Source of the DNA: Galbula dea
Taxonomy: Eukaryota; Chordata; Aves; Piciformes; Galbulidae
Assembly (NCBI GenBank): GCA_013399015.1
Contig: VWZX01004666.1
Location: 5,548,979-5,612,978, forward strand
Direction: 5' to 3'
DNA length: 64,000 nt
The first letter of the stretch is position 1. The number at the start of each line of letters is the position of its first letter. Positions 53,125 through 64,000 of this stretch are shown here, piece after piece. The notes beneath the pieces were generated by a model. It searched no databases and was not told where the DNA came from. It worked only from the letters and a program-made list of their open reading frames with translations. The position numbers and the translations under genes were made by a program.

Positions 53125-56100
53125 ATCTGGTAGGCAAAAGCAGAAAAACATGACAGAAACAACACAGGATCAAAACATTAAAAAGCAACACAGACAAGTA
53201 GAAAATCCAGAATGACTTAATGCTGCCATGAACATTCTGGGAAATGAGGATATAACAGAACTAAGTAACAGAAAAGTAGGTCTGATAAATAACAGAGAAA
53301 GGAGAATCATTTAGTATTCAAGTGCTTAAGCTGCTCAGCACTTTTCCAAAAAGTATAGGGAAAAATTCAGCTTTTAGTTTTAATGCCAACATGTTATGGG
53401 AATTAGCTAACAAATTTACTATATCAATTGCAATTATTTTAAAGTCTGTAGAGAGCCAAGTCACCTGAGAATCAGAAAAGCAGCAGAACCTACTGCAAGA
53501 AGCGGCTAAAAGGTGATTTGGGAACTGCTGCCCTGTAACGCCAAAACTGTAACAGAACAAACGTGACAAACTTCCCTATGTTGAACTGCTAGCAGACACC
53601 TAGGACTCATCAAGGATACAAAAACAGCAGATGAGAAGTAGTAAACCCAAGCTTTTCCTTCTGGTTGGATGACAGAGTCAGCAGAAAAGCGTGCTATAGC
53701 ACTTCATGAAAGCTCATCCCCAAAACTGAAGCTGATTGGGAATAAATCCTGGTGGAGTTGTCTGAAAACTTTCTAAGTGTCCATAACTAAAGGGTAAGGA
53801 TAAATGATAACATGCCACCCCTGAGACTGGTGTTAGGAACAGATCTTATTTAACATTTTAATTACTCTAGGAATAGGGAAATCATTGGTAGTCACATGGG
53901 GAATACCCAAGTGGCAGGTTATAATTAACCACTAACCCATCCAGAGACTGACGGGAGGAGGCAACATCCAGAGTTTTCTATCCTGGTAACCTACACATCA
54001 CTTACACTGTCCTTAAGATTATAAGATGCTTTAGAATATACCATATTTTCACCCTCTTTGCTCTGACCATGGCTCTGACTTCTACTGTCAAAATATACTT
54101 TAGTGAGAAAGGAGGCAGTCTGTGTATTTCACTTTGTGTCTTTAGCTGGCACATAGCATTGATACAAGCTCTTAAAGAATTCACTGAATTGGTCAAATGT
54201 CAGGATGCAGCAACATTTGTATCTTGAATTTGCAAAGATGTGGGGCTTCTTTTTTGATGAAAAGCACCTGCAAAGTGTAGAGTTATTGTGCTCCCTTTTG
54301 CCGTTTCTTGGATAAATGTCATCATTTTTAATGCTACCAATCTTCTTTTATATCCTGCGGGGACATTTTCTAAGGCAAAAAAAAAGGCTTGTAGGTGCTT
54401 AATTCACATTAAAAGCTACTGGAGATATCAGTGCCAAACTGCTATTGCACCCTTTGGGAAAGAAGTCTTCCTCTAAAACCACTGTCATACTCCCTTCCAA
54501 CACCTGGAATAAGTCATTGATATATATATTATTAAAATAAGAAATGTTTGAATCTGCAGTGAAATCACTTTGTGGCCTGAGAAATAGCTTTTTTGCATCC
54601 CTGTGCAAGTATGCAGAATGAAGTGGGACAAGATGCACTCTAATTCTGCTTTTAAAAAGATGTCTATTTTAGGCAATGTAACGTGAGAAGGTGGATATGT
54701 TATCTATCTGACTCAGCAGAAGAGTCTCATTTAAAAACTCCACAGCAAGTCTTAGCTGGTATTAACGAATACTTCTATTTGGTTTAGAGGTGAAATACTG
54801 TGTACATAAAATTCAAGAGCATAGATGCCATCAAAGAACAAAAGAGCTCTGGCCAAGAGACCTACTATTGCTGATATTGTTTTTCTGTACTGTTGGTTGC
54901 CACTCTTGTGTTGATGTTTCCAAGGGACCCCTTTTTGCTCTTGATGCAAGGGCTCTGGTCTTCTTTTGATGACTTCAACAGGAATTGTTAGCCCTCCTTC
55001 CCCCTCTGTGGGAATATGTTCTTTGTCGGGGTATTTTTACAAGTGACTGGTGCTGGGCATCAGATATAATAAACTGGTAAAAAATACACCGAAAGGGCAT
55101 GTCACGGTCTGACCCTGTGCACTGCCTCTGCACCCCAGGAAACCCTCACCACTACTGTCACGTTTCTCTTTTTCATCAACAGGTCTCAGTGGTTTTACAA
55201 TGAAGGGGTAACACAATCCCCTTTGCCAGACAGACCTGGAGCCCTGTGAAAGTAAGTGATTTTTGTATAGTCACCCAAGAGATCTCTTGTGGAACCCTTA
55301 ATAGTCTCTGGGGACCCAACCTGGGCCTTGGGAAGAGACAACATTTTGTGTATTCACCTCTCTGTTAAGTCTACTTGGAAGCGGGCCACTGTGATGGCAA
55401 CTCCTATGCTGCAAAAGGCAGCACCTTCTGGAACAATACTGAGGTAACAAATCCATTTTGGACAGATAGTACAGGGAGATTTGCTGGTAACTTTTAATCA
55501 GTAGCAAGTAAAGACAAATTGGAAGCCATGACCTACAAAGAAAGGCTCTGCAAATCCCCCTGCCAGCCTCCTGAGGATGGCAGCTCCCCTAGTACACAGC
55601 CTTGATAAACGGATCCTTTTACAAGGTCTTACTCGTTTAATCATCCTCTCTGCTTGCATTAACCACTTCTGCAAGGGTATCTTTCTTGCACATATTGCTT
55701 AAGTTAGGTCAAAAACCTGGTCTTGTTTTAAAATCCACATTCATGATGAAAGCCTCCAGTATAAGACTTCTATTCTTCTGAGACCTTTTCAGTTATAAGC
55801 ACTGTGAATAATTCTTTTGCTTTTCTCCCTGCCTGCTAGAGGGCTTCCTCCCTAAAGCACAAAACATCTTTGCTTGCTGAATTCTCTCCATGCGTCTCCT
55901 CTGTACACAGTGAAACAGCCCAACACGATAGGCTGGGTTGAGGCTCACAATGACCAGTCTCCCTTTGAGCGAGAAGCTTCTGTTTTCAGCAGAAGGGCCA
56001 AACCCCAGGTAATCTATTCACTCCCTACTTGGCAAGAGAAGCAGCAAAAGAATAATTCACTGCACTTCCCACTGAAAAGCTGTCACAGAACTTGAGAACT

Positions 56101-56729
56101 CAGACTTGAACCTTCAACAATGAACTTTAATTTGAAAATGGCACCGAATTTTGACCTAGAGAGAACAGCTTCCCCTGATGAGGCAGACAATTAGAGAGGA
56201 AAGAGCCATCTCCAAGCCTTCACTTATAACCAGTCTGAGCCAGCCACCCTCCGGTCCTAGCAACAACTAAGCCGAGGCATCTTTCCCTCGGGATGGCCAG
56301 CCCTGAGGCAGTCACAGGGCACAGCTGTGAACTCCCTGAGCACAACAGCTTTCAGGTGGCCCAGAAGGCCCAGCTGGGATGACCGTGCACAGTGACAGTA
56401 CACAGACACGAGCCTGCCCAAGTGGGTACTTACAAGAGCACTGCTGACAGAGCTGCGGCACTGCTTTGTGCCTACACTTGCTGCCTCCCCTTTGATTACA
56501 AATATCCTTAATTTGGGCAGCACGCCTTCGAACCCTAACAGCCTTTTCTAAACGTAATTTCCAAATGTTTACATTTCCTCCTTTTCCCCACAGTAATTTT
56601 CGGTGCTTTGGATGTTTCAGGGATTCAACTACATAAATAGATACCCTAATCTTGTAACAATATCCTAGATTACATAATTGCCATTAGGATGGGTAATTAC
56701 ACAGTGCCCATGTGAGACAGACAGCTTCA

Positions 56730-56765
56730 ACACTCTACATCACAAGCATGTCAAAATGTTTTATT
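56730..56765 (-). terminator. Candidate minus-strand polyadenylation region
   Basis: AATAAA (complement of 56760-56765) is followed in the minus-strand sense by about 15-20 nt and a GU-rich element (TGCTTGTGATGT), the usual arrangement of an mRNA cleavage and polyadenylation site. A second AATAAA lies at 56968-56973. The roughly 300 nt before the signal are AU-rich and look like a 3' untranslated region, but no matching coding exon was found, so this may be a chance match. Confidence 0.3.
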
Positions 56766-57034
56766 TATACAATATCAAAAGTAACTCCACAGGCTACACT
56801 GTATTTCATTGTAGAACATTTTTTTTTATACAGCTATACAAAAATAATAATTAGAAAAGTCCTTCAAGTGCTTGTGTTCTGTTTCTATTTTGTTAAGAAA
56901 ACACACATTGTTGGGGTCCCCACTACAAAACATTTCATCAGCAAGCTAGTTTCACAGCCCTGCTAAGTTTATTGTAGAAACATCACTAGACAGCATTCTA
57001 ATGCTTTCCTGAAGTAAAGCTCATGGATGAAGTG

Positions 57035-57050
57035 AAAAAAAAAAAAAAAA
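57035..57050. repeat. A16 homopolymer
   Basis: Sixteen consecutive A on the plus strand. No plus-strand AATAAA precedes it closely and no retroposed gene is recognisable upstream, so there is no evidence that it is a retroposon tail. Confidence 0.9.
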
Positions 57051-60000
57051 TTAGCCATGGTAGATATTTTTGTCAAGGTATTTAGCTCTCATTTTGATCT
57101 GCTGATGACCTTTTAATTGAGTGAATCACAACTACATCCTAATGCCAGAGCTTATTCACCAACTATGAAAACAACCTGGAATTGCATGCAAATTTTATTT
57201 TTGTTTTCCTTCATGACCTCAAACTTGTACTACTTAGTGTGCCACCACAGAAATGTCAAAAATCACGAAGACCCTCCATATAAGATAGTGATGAGTGCAG
57301 AAAAAGTACTGTAGAATTTGGTGGGAGCACGAGATTGGTACAAATTACACCAGGCGTTTTTTGAACAGCCAGTGCTGCCACGAAGTAGATAAGCTTAAAT
57401 AACATCATGAACAGGAGTTACCCTGCCTGCTGACATGAGCACTGCTTTACAGAGGCTTGACTCAAGAAGCCTAAGTAAGGGTTCAGGCTCTGCAACCCAG
57501 TATTATAAATGTCACATTATACTGCTCCACATAAAAAACGGAGTGGGTGCTTGCCAACCCTAGCTGATCTGACATGGGCCTAATTGTATATTTACTTCAT
57601 ATACAAAATAGCCTGGAATAGTATTTTCCACATAGCTAACCTGGAACTTTGTTAAATAATCACGGAGCTGCACGAATACTGAAATGATGATCCTCTAATC
57701 ACTGTCATACTCAGTGCATCACATGAATTTTTGAATCGACCATGACAAACACACATTAGAAGTTCTCACAGTGAACTGCTACTTATGTTAAAATGCATTT
57801 TTCGGAGGTTTTAGAAAGTTTAATTGCACAGGATGAAACATGACACCTAGGCATTTGATTTATTACTAAGCATGGCTCTATATTAGTCAGACTGCAGAGC
57901 ACACACTTTTGTGGAATTATTTTTACTTTGTCATGACAGATGAACCCAGGCAGTGTTTGGTAAAGACTGTGTGCAAGTGTGCAGACACATGCTGCAGGTG
58001 GGATCCTCTCTGCTGCCTCCTCCAAGTCAAGCTGTTACACTTGAAAGCAGCACATTTCAGATGACAGAGACACCATCATCATCATCTATGCTTCTGAAAT
58101 GGCAATACAGACTTCAGTTTTGTCTATATGAAAAAGGTGTCTTGACTAGAAAGTAATGTAAGCCTTCCAGATTTGAAGGTATCTATAGAACAACCACCCC
58201 TCAGCACTGGTTATAATCCTACCCTATGATAGTTGTACATAGCTCAGGCTGCAGTTGTGCACACAATTACTCCGTGGAGGTAGCAGCAAGGTGACAGGCT
58301 GTGATCTAAGCTTTCAAACCTATACCGATGCCTTGGTTTGGTCTCCCCTCATCCCACAAAGCAGGGTACCCCATTTTGTGCTCTGCTCTCTCCCACCTAA
58401 GACAGCACCCGTTGGTGCTGCCAATTCTGGAAGATGCACACATTAGAAAAAGTAAGTTTCTCTGCACAAGCTGGACAGCAGGGTGTGGGACTCAAACAAC
58501 AAAGTGAGTAGCTGATAATGGCAGTTCCCATGCTGCTAGCGGCAAGTGGACAGCAGTAGGAGATTCCTCCTGTGCTTCTGCAATTCAGGTTTTCCGCTTA
58601 GAAACAAGCTGACAAGATGCCATGTCAGAACTTGGAGTAATGACAAAGCTGCTCTTGCCCCAGCACCATCCAGAGCCCTGCAAGTATGTGCCTAATGCCC
58701 CCATGATCTCCTCTAAGACATGGCACATGAATCATTAAAGGAATCTCTACGACATTGGCACAACATGCAGCATTAGCTGAAGCTTTCCATGTATTGTCCA
58801 TTGCACTCTCTGCCATAACCTCCCATTTCATTTTACTCTAACCTGTGCATAGCAGGGCTGGTTCCCACAGTGCGTCCAACCTCCAAGACCAGCTGGATAT
58901 CCAGACAAGCATCATACCTCCTCCAGCAACAGCAATAAACAAGGCAAGCCAGGTTTTGGTGCAGACCAAAGCAGGAATATACACCAATTTCCATTTGATG
59001 CTTATAAAGCTGGCATGCTGCTACTCGGGTTGAAATGCCAGAGTAGCATCCTGTCTGGAAGAGCCCTAAGGAGAAGCCTGGATGTGGCCATTTTGGCACA
59101 GCTCTCTGGAAGGTTCTTCCTACAAGAGGATACCCAACCACAGACCACCCTGCCTTCTGCTAAACAGAGGTAATATTTGGCAGCTGCATTTCTGCATGTC
59201 AGCCACCTTCTATGTTCTTCCTCTTTATTTGACCCTTGTGAAAAATCCCCCAAGATCTGCTCTGCCATGCCTCTGGACATATCAGTCACACAGTCCCTCC
59301 AGCTGGGGCAAACTCAAGTCACCATTTCATATAAACTTTCAGATAGTTACGATTTCTCCAGCATAATAGGATAATTTTGAAACTGTTATTTCATGATTTA
59401 TGAGAACTGTGGTTAATACATCAGAAAAATGCTTTTAAAGCTGAATTCTCACATAACACTTTAACACATTGTTGACAGCCAGCCATATCCTCTCTACCCA
59501 TTTGTTTTCTGAGCTGACACTAAATCTTCCTACAAAGCTAATTAAATCACCAGGAAAGGCATCTGACAACGTCCAACAGGCTTAGAAATTGTCTTAATCA
59601 AGGCCTTTGGCACCAACTTCACATTCTTCTGAGGAGAAACTTTATATTAAATCTCCTTGAAATCAAGTGCTTTGGACTGGACCTTTTCCAGTGGCTCAAG
59701 ATATCGCTGCCCAAACTTAAGGAGTGCTTTGTTCCAGCTGGAAACAAGCTTAAAGCTAGATGAAAAGGAGGTGGGAGTAAATCTTTGTATTTCAACCAAA
59801 CAAAATGACACCCATTCTATCCTCTACTTTTAACAGAGGCCAGAAAAGGGCATCAAACTCAACAGGATCAAGATCAATCACTCTATCAGAAAAACTACTC
59901 TGAGCTACCATAGTTCAGCCTTGTATTCAGCAGTAGTTTACTATTTCAGTGTATTCTTGTGTGACTAAAAGCAGCTGTAATGTTCTTGATCTACTTTGAC

Positions 60001-60733
60001 AGAGGGGCACTGGCCTTCTGCCTAGAAGCAAAGGTGCAAGCTACACCAAGAGCCAGGAAAAACATCACTGAAACAAATGTCCATGTTAATCTCTGGAGCT
60101 CCAGTAATCTCTCAAGCTCTCAGGCCAATTCAGATGCTTACTGGTCTTTGTTAAATGTTGAGTTCTTTATGGTTTGGCTTTGTGCACATTTCATGCAAAC
60201 ATTGACAAACACTAAAACAGCACTGTAACATTTCAAGCCTGATTCACTGATAAAATGCTCATTCACAGGGCTCTAAAAGGGGGACTGTATGCCATGTTCC
60301 CTTTCAAAAATATGGCTGAAGTGAGTATTTTGTAAAAATTCAAAGATCTCAGATATGAAGAGCAACAGAAGACAAGCAGTGCGTAAGGGGACACTGAGCA
60401 CGTCATGGAATCTTAAATAAATACTACTGAAAGTCAGTCCTGAGGTACAATTCACAACTTCTCTGAAGTCATTCATCAGTATTACCAGCAGATTACATGC
60501 CTTGTTTTAGGGGGAGCTGACTACAGACTGCTGTTAAAACTGTTCCTAATAGCTGATTACATATTTTTACTGACACTTCAGTTTTAATTCCAATGAACTT
60601 TTGTTGATTTATAAACACTGTTGCCTACTTTAAAGGCTGCAATCAAACACATTATGTGGTAGATAATGAATACACTCCCTAACTTCAGGTAATAGACAGA
60701 CACACCATTAGACAACAGATGAATGAAGGGGAG

Positions 60734-60757
60734 CTCTCTCTATATATATATATCTCT
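60734..60757. repeat. CT/TA microsatellite
   Basis: CTCTCTC followed by (TA)6 and TCTCT. A likely polymorphic simple repeat. Confidence 0.9.
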
Positions 60758-63365
60758 GTCTGCCCAAGTGTTCTGCTGTGACATTCCTATGGTATTTCTA
60801 AGAATGTGGCTCCCTGCCAATCACTCTGAATACAAGCACGAGTCCTTATTCCTCCCCTGAGATATGGTCTGTTCTGCTTGCAGCTACACAAATGATGCTC
60901 CATAGGTGGACAAAAGAGGAGAGGGCAATTGGAAAACCTTGGTGAACAGCTTCCAAATTATCTGCGCAAGTAGGTGCTGGGCCAGAGGCATACATACATA
61001 AATCCAGGGTTGAATTAAAAAATGCTGCAGAAATGCAGCATAAAAATCTCTTTCCACCTCAGTTTAAAATACAGAACAGAATGAAAACAAAGTAATTGGA
61101 TGGACAGACGAGAAAAGGCAATGCATGTCCTCAAACCTCACTCGGAGTGCACGGAGGAAGGGAGTCAATAGTCACAATCATCTATAAAACTAAAGACCTC
61201 CACATTTCTCCCTCCTCTGAGGTTTCCCAGCACATCCCTAGTCTATTAGTTCATCTTTCCAGCAGTCATTCTCATTTTCTGCCATGTACAAGGCCAAGCA
61301 CATTACCAGTGCATAACAAGCTATAATAAAGATTGATGATCACATATGGACAAGGCAAAGTTGAGATTAAGAGCCACATTAATCCATCATCAAAAGTTTA
61401 GAGAACTTTGTCTGATAAGAGTTTAAGAATAAGATAGCAGCTACAGAAGCTACCAAGGAAACCCTTTTTGAAAGGGTCTGCATCCACTAAAGAGAAACAG
61501 GGATACACACACAAAAATCAAAAATGGGTAAGAACAAGCACTGCATTATCCCCCTGAATCTCCCCTACCATCAGGTTAGATGCAAATTTGTATAGGCATA
61601 ATGTGTAGCAAAAGTGTCAATCTACTCTTCCAAGCAAAATATTGCCTTAAAATATTGCTTCTAATTTTAGGTAACTACTACTCAGGGTTTGCACTCTTCT
61701 GTACAGACTTCTGCATCAAGAAACAATGAAATGACACAGTTCCCAGTGCTCCTGCTGCTCCATGGTGTACGTGCTGCATGCAACACATTTACAACTCAGT
61801 AGAATTCCCTCAGAAGTAACAGAAAATTCATTTGAACTTGACTATTTGGGGTTTTATAGTATAGCTGTCTGGCTGTTAGGAATTGTATTAAGAGGAGACT
61901 CTTTTGGTCAAGGTCTTAAAAAGCTACAAAGCAGTAAGCCTTACTATATTTCACATAATTGCAGGTCTTCCTATGTTAACGATTATTTGATACAAACTGA
62001 ATTCCTAAAGATGGAAATCTGTTTCCAAGATGTTTTATGCCTCAGTGAGCTTCATGCAGGCAAGAACAAGTGCTGTCAATAAGTGAATGCAGAGTTTCAG
62101 TGTTTGTAGAATGTACAGGTCTTGCAAAAGATCAGAGTTCCAAGTGTCTTGAGTCCTGTGCGGATGAACGGATGACAGCTTGTTCTTCAAAAGATGTAAG
62201 GTCCCACAACAGAACACTTTTCTCTTTTCTGTCCTCCCTTCCACTCCTCCAGTGTTTAATATGAGTTGTTTAAATCATAGAAGCATTGTCAGAAAGTCAA
62301 AGTTAAAGGTTTCATCATACCATTTATGGACTGCCAGATGCTACAAGCTTGTTATATCCACCTTTGATTAACAGTAAAATTAAACTACAGATTACTGTGG
62401 TTTGCCCAGATCACTTTTTATCTTTTGGGTTCAGGATTTGTATCTGTTATTCAGCTGAAATAGCAGCCAAGATTACTAACACAGTGCTCTCTCCATCCCT
62501 GGCCATTTACACAAGACTTACCAGGAACCAAACAGATTACAATAGTGTGAGACCCCTAATAACTGACAGCCACCATCAGGGACATTATATTGTACCATAT
62601 TTATTCAATACATCCTCTGCAATAGAACCCTCAAGCACTCTCCCTTCAAAAGATATATGAAACATTGCAGAGAAGGCAGAGGGTCTGCAGAAATCTCAAA
62701 TTTCTTCCTGCATCACAACATGGCCAGGCTCTCTTCAAAGCCTTTCTTTATAACATTTTGCCTTGCTGTCAGTCAGCTTCACCCTGATGAAGGCTGAACA
62801 ACGAATCTACCCCAGCTCTCCTTTCAGTTTCCTTTGCTGTTGTCAGTATTACTGCTGCCGCTGTTGCCCTGCCTGATGGCTCCTCTTCCTTGCCCCTCCA
62901 GGCTGCTATGCATTTCCCATCCCATATTATATTAAAATCCCTCCACTGCCTCCCACCTTCATTCTCTCAAGTTATTACACTGTTTGTCTCCTGATTAGTA
63001 CAGTAGCTCCCCTCTTGCTCTTTAACCTTTTAAGTTCATGCAAGAAGCCGGCAACTAACCATCTTCCTTACCTGCTGCTTAGCTGAATCCACACAAGCTC
63101 TGCTCCAGCTCCTTCCCACAGGAACCACTCCACCATCTTCTGCTTTTCCCACCCTCCCATGTTTAAGATCTCCATACTTTCCTGCAAAGCTCTGCCTAAG
63201 GCTGTTAGCTGCACAGTTTTGCATGCTGGCCCTGCTGAACCTCCTTGAATTGGAAATAGTGACAGATGCATGGCTTTCTCCACACCCTCCTCCCCACCCC
63301 CCAGTTTGTTCAATACATTAGTCAAGGAATACAAAGAATAGCTGTGTACCTAGATACACAGAAAG

Positions 63366-63735
63366 AGATTTTTAGGTCTTGAGGGAACATGAGATCATCA
63401 GTCTGATACCTTGTTTCATCACAGACTGTAAAGCAGCACAGTCTTGCTATTCATACAGAAAATGTATGCTTTAAAAGATCTCCAAGAATATCACCTAGAA
63501 ATCATTAAAGTCACTTGAAGATGGAGAACTTGTCACTTCCAGTGGTGGATTGTTCTAAGTTTCTCACCTTCTCTGCTAGAAATCTGTGCCTTGCTTCCAT
63601 TTGAATTCACTATGATTTAAAGTTTTCAGCCATTAAGACCTTCTAATATGTTTTTTCAGTTGATTAAGAAACCCTTAAAAAGCCTTTCTGCTCCCCCTGA
63701 AATGATTTATATACCATAATCAAATTCATCCTTAT
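63366..63735 (-). mobile_element. Ancient CR1/L3-type LINE fragment
   Basis: Read on the plus strand as antisense CR1: 'GAGATCATCAGTCTGATACC', 'GTCACTTGAAGATGGAGAAC', 'CCAGTGGTGGATTGTTCTAA', 'GAAATCTGTGCCTTGCTTCC ATTTGAATT', 'TTTCAGCCATTAAGACCTTC', 'AAGAAACCCTTAAAAAGCCT TTCTGCTCCCCCTG' and 'TATATACCATAATCAAATTC'. The order matches amniote CR1 3' regions closely. Right boundary uncertain. Confidence 0.82.
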
Positions 63736-63894
63736 ATTCATATTAATAAGGAAAAGAAATTTATATCCTCCAGTCTACCACTATATCACATTCTTCTTGA
63801 CCTTAGATGATATTTGCACTTCTCTTACCTCCACTTTCACACTCCTCTTAAACCACAGAGAACTGGATGCTCTTTTGCTCTTCCCAGCACTAAA

Positions 63895-63914
63895 GGGGGG
63901 TGGTGTGTGTGTGT
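63895..63914. repeat. G6 run and (GT)6 microsatellite
   Basis: Six G at 63895-63900 followed by TG and a GT dinucleotide array of six units. Confidence 0.9.
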
Positions 63915-64000
63915 ATTTTCCCTTACTCTCTGATGCCTGTTTAGGCCCAAGTACCACATTGTAGTCCATTCCACTGGGCTGAAAGGCTGGGCAAGTCACA

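Larger units (their letters stand above)
47541..63365 (-). other. PTPRF: Presumed PTPRF intron 5' of Ig2, part 3
   Basis: No Ig1 exon was recognised: I looked on the minus strand for the conserved EFDDGAGSVLR, WMKKGKK and YECTATN segments and found none. It holds an AAAAC-type tract at 53107-53124, an mRNA-3'-end-like minus-strand stretch at about 56730-57050, an A16 run at 57035-57050 and a TA repeat at 60741-60752. At 62690-63340 there is a pyrimidine-rich segment of unknown origin that may be an old repeat. Confidence 0.5.
1..64000 (-). other. PTPRF: Partial PTPRF gene body (Ig2 region), open at both ends
   Basis: Three ordered exons (21199-21387, 13705-13722, 4854-4964) with compatible phases define one transcription unit on the minus strand. 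They cover the end of the Ig1-Ig2 linker and all of Ig2. Neither Ig1, Ig3, the fibronectin domains, the phosphatase domains nor a promoter is seen, so the window is an internal slice of a long gene. That sequence above 21387 belongs to the same gene is inferred from the missing Ig1 exons, not shown directly. Confidence 0.8.

Noticed and set aside
56515..56545. Minus-strand GGGTTCGAAGGC as a tRNA B box.
   Set aside because: It lacks the GGTTCGANNCC consensus, and no A box or cloverleaf stems fit around it.
57035..57050. A16 run as the tail of a processed pseudogene.
   Set aside because: No coding similarity upstream, no nearby plus-strand polyadenylation signal and no target-site duplication seen.
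57584..57606. TTGTATAT / ATATACAA hairpin as a possible small-RNA precursor.
   Set aside because: Only 8 bp of AT-only stem with a 7-nt loop, far too short for a miRNA precursor.
61380..61405. Minus-strand TTTGATGATGG (Phe-Asp-Asp-Gly) as a trace of the Ig1 EFDDGAG motif.
   Set aside because: Flanking codons do not fit (Gly-Leu-Met-Trp follows) and there is no open Ig-like context.
1..64000. Possibility of a bacterial or phage defence system, CRISPR array or operon.
   Set aside because: Spliced vertebrate exons, CR1 elements, lack of long ORFs and vertebrate base composition exclude a prokaryotic origin.

Overview
The window looks like a piece of a sauropsid, most probably bird, nuclear genome. 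It is almost entirely non-coding, of moderate GC by eye, poor in interspersed repeats, and the only dispersed elements I recognise are CR1-type LINE fragments. The single gene I can support lies on the minus strand: a receptor-type protein tyrosine phosphatase of the LAR family, best matched to PTPRF (LAR). Only three of its exons are visible, and together they encode the second immunoglobulin domain (Ig2) of the extracellular region.

Layout in transcription order (high to low coordinates). From 64000 to 21388 is about 42.6 kb with no exon I can recognise; it is read as intron, although an exon I missed cannot be excluded. Exon 1 of the visible set is 21199-21387: 189 nt, encoding the Ig1-Ig2 linker and the first half of Ig2, including its first Cys and core Trp. 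A 7,476-nt intron follows. Next is an 18-nt cassette microexon at 13705-13722 encoding Gly-Gly-Thr-Pro-Ile-Arg, the GGTPIR part of the LAR-family mini-exon peptide A (meA). After an 8,740-nt intron comes 4854-4964: 111 nt, encoding the second half of Ig2 with its second Cys. From 4853 to 1 is intron again. All three exons have consensus AG/GT borders and all junctions are phase 1, so the microexon can be included or skipped without shifting the frame.

How it works: LAR-RPTPs are presynaptic and axonal adhesion receptors. Optional short inserts in Ig2 (meA) and between Ig2 and Ig3 (meB) tune binding to postsynaptic partners. The window therefore captures the genomic layout of one synaptic splice switch: a tiny exon isolated between two multi-kilobase introns, with a UGC element close upstream of its 3' splice site.

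Everything else is intronic: four CR1 fragments (6.7, 46, 47.3 and 63.5 kb), all in the same orientation as the gene; simple repeats; AT-rich homeodomain-site-rich patches that could be conserved non-coding elements; and a minus-strand stretch near 56.7-57.0 kb that resembles an mRNA 3' end. I see no CpG island, promoter, tRNA, rRNA, CRISPR array or other non-eukaryotic system. The many open frames of 60-168 codons show no recognisable domain and look like chance ORFs.
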